17,051 nt of DNA. It comes from Fibrobacterota bacterium (GTDB lineage: Bacteria > Fibrobacterota > Chitinivibrionia > Chitinivibrionales > Chitinispirillaceae). The notes below the pieces were generated by a model that was given only the letters and a program-made list of their open reading frames with translations, was not told where the DNA came from and did no database searches. Position 1 is the first letter of the stretch, and each line of letters begins with the position of its first letter. The stretch covers positions 1 through 17,051 of the forward strand of contig JAEZKC010000065.1 in the NCBI GenBank assembly GCA_023436205.1. Reading direction: 5' to 3'. Shown here piece by piece: positions 14,104 through 17,051 of this stretch. The translations under genes were made by a program, and so were the position numbers.

Positions 14104-14135
14104 CGGCTCCGGAGTGATTCGGGGCCGTTTTTTTT
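14104..14135 (+). terminator. Intrinsic terminator of cmk-rpsA
   Basis: CGGCTCC (14104-14110) pairs with GGGGCCG (14121-14127), extended by G/A-T/C pairs around a GTGA loop. Eight Ts follow (14128-14135). It lies about 30 bases after the rpsA stop. Confidence 0.9.
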
Positions 14136-14559
14136 GGGGCGGAGGGGCAGGGCGCACCCGTTTGAAGGTGATGGGATGATGTTCCCGAATTCTGATAGAA
14201 ATCCGACAGGTGTTAACCATTTCTTCCAAAGTGTTTACTACGAGTGGTATCTGAAGGAAACGTCTCGATGAATCATGATGGCCTGACGAAAACAAATCGC
14301 AAGCTGTGGCCGAAACGATTAAAACGACCACTCTCATTAATGGCCACTACTTTACGTAAGCTCCCGTTATTGATGCGGCAGTATTGAGTGTAAGGGCGGG
14401 TGCGCATGCCAAGTGCTACGGTTGTATTAAAAGCAGGGATAGAGTCTTCTACGACAAAACAGAACACATAAAAAAATGCCCACTTCGTTAGGAGAGTAAC
14501 AGGCGAAAATCCGTAAGTATCGAAGTAGGTAAAACCTGAAGCGTGGTTACTTTTTAGGA
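14136..14559. other. Intergenic start of the accessory region
   Basis: No gene is supported. A minus-strand frame at 14273-14467 (64 codons) lacks a ribosome site and family features. A possible RNA hairpin lies at 14479-14529, followed by AGGT-AAA-ACCT and a short T-tract near 14550. I see no group II intron domain V or transposase sequence. Confidence 0.5.
14479..14529 (+). other. Possible RNA hairpin
   Basis: CCCACTTCG (14479-14487) can pair with CGAAGTAGG (14521-14529) in eight of nine positions. The 33-base loop is purine-rich (GGAGAG, GGCGAAAA). It does not match any riboswitch I know. Confidence 0.3.
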
Positions 14560-15315
14560 TCAGGCATGAACTGGTGTTTTTGACAAAATTGCTAATAATC
14601 TCTTAGTTTGCTCGGGTACGTTGGCTATCTTTTCTGCGGATAAGGCATCACCCAGCTTTATAAGCAGCAGTTCATCATCACTTCCGATAATGGTCATTTC
14701 GTTAGAAAGCAGAAAATCCTCAAAATCATGACTGAGAATAGATAGTGTTTTCTCATGATTAACAGAAGCAACTTTGAATTTATCAAAGAACATCGATTTT
14801 GTTTCCGGTTTGATTACATCATCGGTTTTATCGATGAATTTCGGGCATAAGAAATTATTCTTTGGCGCTATTTTGAAACTCCCAACATCTAAAACGGGAT
14901 TTTTTATGCAGATTACAGAGTGGTTGATTCCAATCTTATATTTCAGGAAACGCTTCATATAGGTCAAATCTAAAGCTGTAATGCTACTTTCCCCAGTGGT
15001 AAATTCAATAATGTTCGATCCCTTTACCTTGTGCTCAGGAAGTTCGACATTAAACCGGGTTAATAGATCGAAAGCCTTTGAGTCATTTCTGTCCTGATAA
15101 GAAAACTTTTTTTCAGTAGTGAATTTTTCCAGTTTGGAAATTCTGGAAAAGTTCTTGGCAATTGACAGAACAAAACTAATAATGGAAATCGCAAGAGATG
15201 CTATAAAGACCAATACAAATAATCCAGTTAATCCGCTATTCGGTAAGGAACTGAAAAGAATAATGGAGGATATAGATAGCGTAATGAGGAGTAACGTAAG
15301 ATAGTAATTTCTCAT
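14560..15315 (-). CDS. Membrane-anchored protein with two N-terminal TM helices, unknown function
   Basis: A 251-aa protein from ATG 15315, which begins a typical membrane N-terminus (MRNYYLTLLLITLSISSIIL) and has a weak GGAAT site; the longer frame to 15453 adds an unlikely polar leader. Two membrane helices at about 4-22 and 30-52 are followed by a basic stretch and a soluble domain of about 190 residues. The end (FDKFKVAS ... LSHDFEDFLLS ... MTIIGSDDELLLIKLG) recalls uncharacterised proteins with two TM helices and a C-terminal alpha/beta domain that judges 'FdkrF.V' segments, but I cannot name the family. Base composition is AT-rich compared with rpsA, suggesting acquired DNA. It is divergent from the Rhs gene. 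Confidence 0.6.
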   Translation of the reverse strand: MRNYYLTLLLITLSISSIILFSSLPNSGLTGLFVLVFIASLAISIISFVLSIAKNFSRISKLEKFTTEKKFSYQDRNDSKAFDLLTRFNVELPEHKVKGSNIIEFTTGESSITALDLTYMKRFLKYKIGINHSVICIKNPVLDVGSFKIAPKNNFLCPKFIDKTDDVIKPETKSMFFDKFKVASVNHEKTLSILSHDFEDFLLSNEMTIIGSDDELLLIKLGDALSAEKIANVPEQTKRLLAILSKTPVHA

Positions 15316-15416
15316 TTTGGGTATTCCATTCGGGCTTGTGGACAGTAAAGCAGTTTGCTTTCTAATATATAAAATGTGCTGATATTGCAACAATCTCAAA
15401 ATAATCATGCTTTGAG

Positions 15417-16589
15417 GTGCCTTCGCAGAATGCTGATTACAGTTCCAGCCCAAGTCAGAAAACCCTCCAGTTTCCGCTAACTCTCAAAGACCAGTCTCTA
15501 ACCTTGGCCACGGCTGTAAAGCTTGCCGGACCTATAAAGATCATTTCTGTAAAAATTTCCAGCCCGGAGGACATTTTTTCCTGTATTTTAAATGATGGGC
15601 GTACCTTCAGACCGGGGCAGACAGTGAGAATAGCAGTAGACAGGGATATAGCAGCGTTCAGGACGCTTAACAGCCAGAATGATAAGATGGCCCTGGGATT
15701 GAGCGGGACATCGGTGGCTTTGGAGTATGCGTCGTTTGGTGATGGGCAGATCAGGCCGGGGTCTGATGCCGAAGGTGCGGAGCGATACGATTACTACTAC
15801 ATGCTTACAGATCATCTGGGCTCCACCCGCATGGTGGTGAAGGATAAGGGCAATCAGCTGACCGAAGCGGTATTATATGCTCCTTACGGGAAGATGGTTG
15901 AGGAGCTTGCTTCAAGTGGTGAAAAAGATGTGCGGGAGAAGTTTACCGGCAAGGAGTACGACACCGACGGAAGCGGGAATGGGGGGACTGGGATAGGGCT
16001 GTTTTATTTCGGTGCTCGGTATTATGATGCGGATGTGGGTCGGTGGGTGAGTACAGATCCGGCGGAGCAGTTCTGGGATTTGTATGCTTATGCAGGGAAC
16101 GGATTTAATCCGATCAGTGCAATTGATAGTGACGGAAACCAACTTGCAGTTGATGATTATACTCTTGAAACAAACCCTGATGACCCAAGAGAAATCGATC
16201 CTGAGTTAGTACCTTCTAAATGGGCTGCGATAAAAGCCTCCATTGATTTCTTTTTTACGGCACAATTAATCTCTTCTCTTAAATCTTTTTTTGTTGCCCG
16301 CAGTGCTATGTCTGAGGCTGCTGCAATCAATCAAGGTTCTAAAGCGATACTAAGAGATGGATACTACGAAGTAAATGGTTATAAGTTCAGTAAGTATTAC
16401 TATGAAAAATTATGGAATACTGGTAGAGGTGGCCCATCTCTTGTTGTAGAAGAAATACTTAAAGCAACAGGAGGGAAAGGTGTGCCCGATGCTTTGAAAA
16501 AGGGATTTTTTACATATGAAAGTGGTGGCTGGGAGCTAGTTTACAACCCCAAAACTATGGAAGTCTGGCATCTCCAACCTGTGAGATAA
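15417..16589 (+). CDS. 5'-truncated Rhs-repeat protein with C-terminal toxin-like module
   Basis: Only 390 residues remain, against well over 1000 in normal Rhs proteins. The frame opens at an in-frame stop at 15402 and has only a GTG (15417) with no ribosome site, so the 5' part is missing. Residues about 124-240 are the Rhs-associated core end: YYYMLTDHLGSTRMVVKD, VLYAPYGKM, FTGKEYDTDGSG, GLFYFGARYYDADVGRWVST, then DP and NGFNPISAIDSDG. After DSDG (about base 16137) composition turns AT-rich and the sequence is variable, as in Rhs-CT toxins. The CT has a hydrophobic stretch near 274-296 and a compact end (YKFSKYYYEKLWNTGRGGPS ... GGWELVYNPKTMEVWHLQP) with conserved-looking His385. A nuclease activity is possible but unproved. 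The likely immunity gene follows after seven bases. Confidence 0.7.
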   Translation: MPSQNADYSSSPSQKTLQFPLTLKDQSLTLATAVKLAGPIKIISVKISSPEDIFSCILNDGRTFRPGQTVRIAVDRDIAAFRTLNSQNDKMALGLSGTSVALEYASFGDGQIRPGSDAEGAERYDYYYMLTDHLGSTRMVVKDKGNQLTEAVLYAPYGKMVEELASSGEKDVREKFTGKEYDTDGSGNGGTGIGLFYFGARYYDADVGRWVSTDPAEQFWDLYAYAGNGFNPISAIDSDGNQLAVDDYTLETNPDDPREIDPELVPSKWAAIKASIDFFFTAQLISSLKSFFVARSAMSEAAAINQGSKAILRDGYYEVNGYKFSKYYYEKLWNTGRGGPSLVVEEILKATGGKGVPDALKKGFFTYESGGWELVYNPKTMEVWHLQPVR

Positions 16590-16596
16590 ATTTTTT

Positions 16597-16914
16597 ATGG
16601 AACAAATAGATCAATATTTAGAAATATTATCAAATACACACAATGTAGAATTGTTGCCACCGGATTATAATAATATTCTCGAAGCTGAAATTAATGATTA
16701 TATAGAACGAATGAGAAAATGTAGTACAATAGAGGAAGCAGATAAAATCATTGTTAAGTTAGGGTTTTATCAAGAAAAACTTGCTAAGTTAAACTTTAAG
16801 TACAATGTACCTTTATCAAAAAAGATAGGATTAATCATAAGATATTTGGATAGAGCAGATGATTTAGAGACTAGAAGGTTTTTTTTAACACAATCCCAAA
16901 TATTCTGGCACTGA
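16597..16914 (+). CDS. Putative immunity protein for the adjacent Rhs-CT
   Basis: A 105-aa protein, apparently all-helical (MEQIDQYLEILSNTHNVELL, then a charged middle ending YLDRADDLETRRFF), with no signal peptide or membrane segment. It starts seven bases after the Rhs stop, on the same strand and equally AT-rich, the standard toxin/immunity arrangement. No Shine-Dalgarno sequence is visible (AAATTTTTT before ATG), so translation may depend on coupling to the upstream gene. I do not recognise its family; the role rests on position, size and composition. Confidence 0.55.
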   Translation: MEQIDQYLEILSNTHNVELLPPDYNNILEAEINDYIERMRKCSTIEEADKIIVKLGFYQEKLAKLNFKYNVPLSKKIGLIIRYLDRADDLETRRFFLTQSQIFWH

Positions 16915-17051
16915 TTCTTTATCCCGCCTTTCGCGCAATGCCGCGCACGGGCGAAGTGTCCTCATTTGCGCCCTGCGTTGCATTGTGCGATGGGCGGCTA
17001 CCTTATATGCCAGTGCGGCTAGGGAGCGGGCTAAGATATAATTGCGCGCTC
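16915..17051. other. GC-rich noncoding edge after the immunity gene
   Basis: Composition jumps back from AT-rich to GC-rich right after the immunity stop (CCGCGCACGGGCG, GCGGCTAGGGAGCGGGC). No gene start is seen. It may be a remnant of Rhs DNA or a repeat that borders the toxin/immunity insert. Confidence 0.4.

Noticed and set aside
14273..14559. Possible group II intron or retron remnant
   Set aside because: A GTGCGC start-like motif and purine-rich loops caught the eye, but no domain V hairpin and no reverse-transcriptase sequence is present.

Overview
The window reads as a stretch of a Gram-negative bacterial chromosome of moderate GC. Supporting signs are lipoprotein signal peptides, a probable outer-membrane barrel, clear Shine-Dalgarno sites and a cmk-rpsA pair. 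The mix of genes (Rpn/YhgA-type nuclease relics, a lipoprotein rich in 'DTIY' motifs, a truncated Rhs protein, many short intergenic repeats) would fit Fibrobacterota/Chitinivibrionia or a related lineage. That placement is an impression, not a result. No tRNA, rRNA or CRISPR array was seen.

Layout. (1) 1-504, minus strand: the start of an Rpn-family nuclease gene running off the left edge, preceded by a detached C-terminal Rpn piece that has its own strong internal ribosome site. (2) 552-1880, minus: an alpha/beta hydrolase and a small membrane protein in one operon. (3) 2264-5538, minus: a barrel-like protein without a proper signal peptide, a Cys-rich lipoprotein, and a TraB/GumN-family protein. 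(4) 6070-10366, minus: a complete CUT1-type sugar ABC importer (binding lipoprotein, two permeases, MalK/UgpC-type ATPase). (5) 10673-11208, minus: a second Rpn gene wrecked by deletion of its nuclease core and by frameshifts, ending in a perfect heptad coiled coil. (6) 11567-14135, plus: cmk and rpsA (six S1 domains), with a strong sigma70-type promoter in front and an intrinsic terminator behind. (7) 14136-17051: an accessory tail with an orphan two-TM protein, a 5'-truncated Rhs core fused to an AT-rich C-terminal toxin-like module, a likely immunity gene seven bases downstream, and a GC-rich remnant at the edge.

How the parts work together. The importer genes form one transcription unit, with REP-like elements inserted before the ATPase gene; no catabolic enzyme or dedicated regulator is visible. 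cmk-rpsA is a housekeeping operon. The most interesting material is accessory: the Rhs-CT/immunity cassette with a sharp composition change at the core/toxin border, the stand-alone Rpn C-terminal fragment that looks like the intragenic antitoxin form (RpnS) known from E. coli, and a gap-free 74-base degenerate repeat found upstream of two unrelated genes that keeps an open peptide frame.
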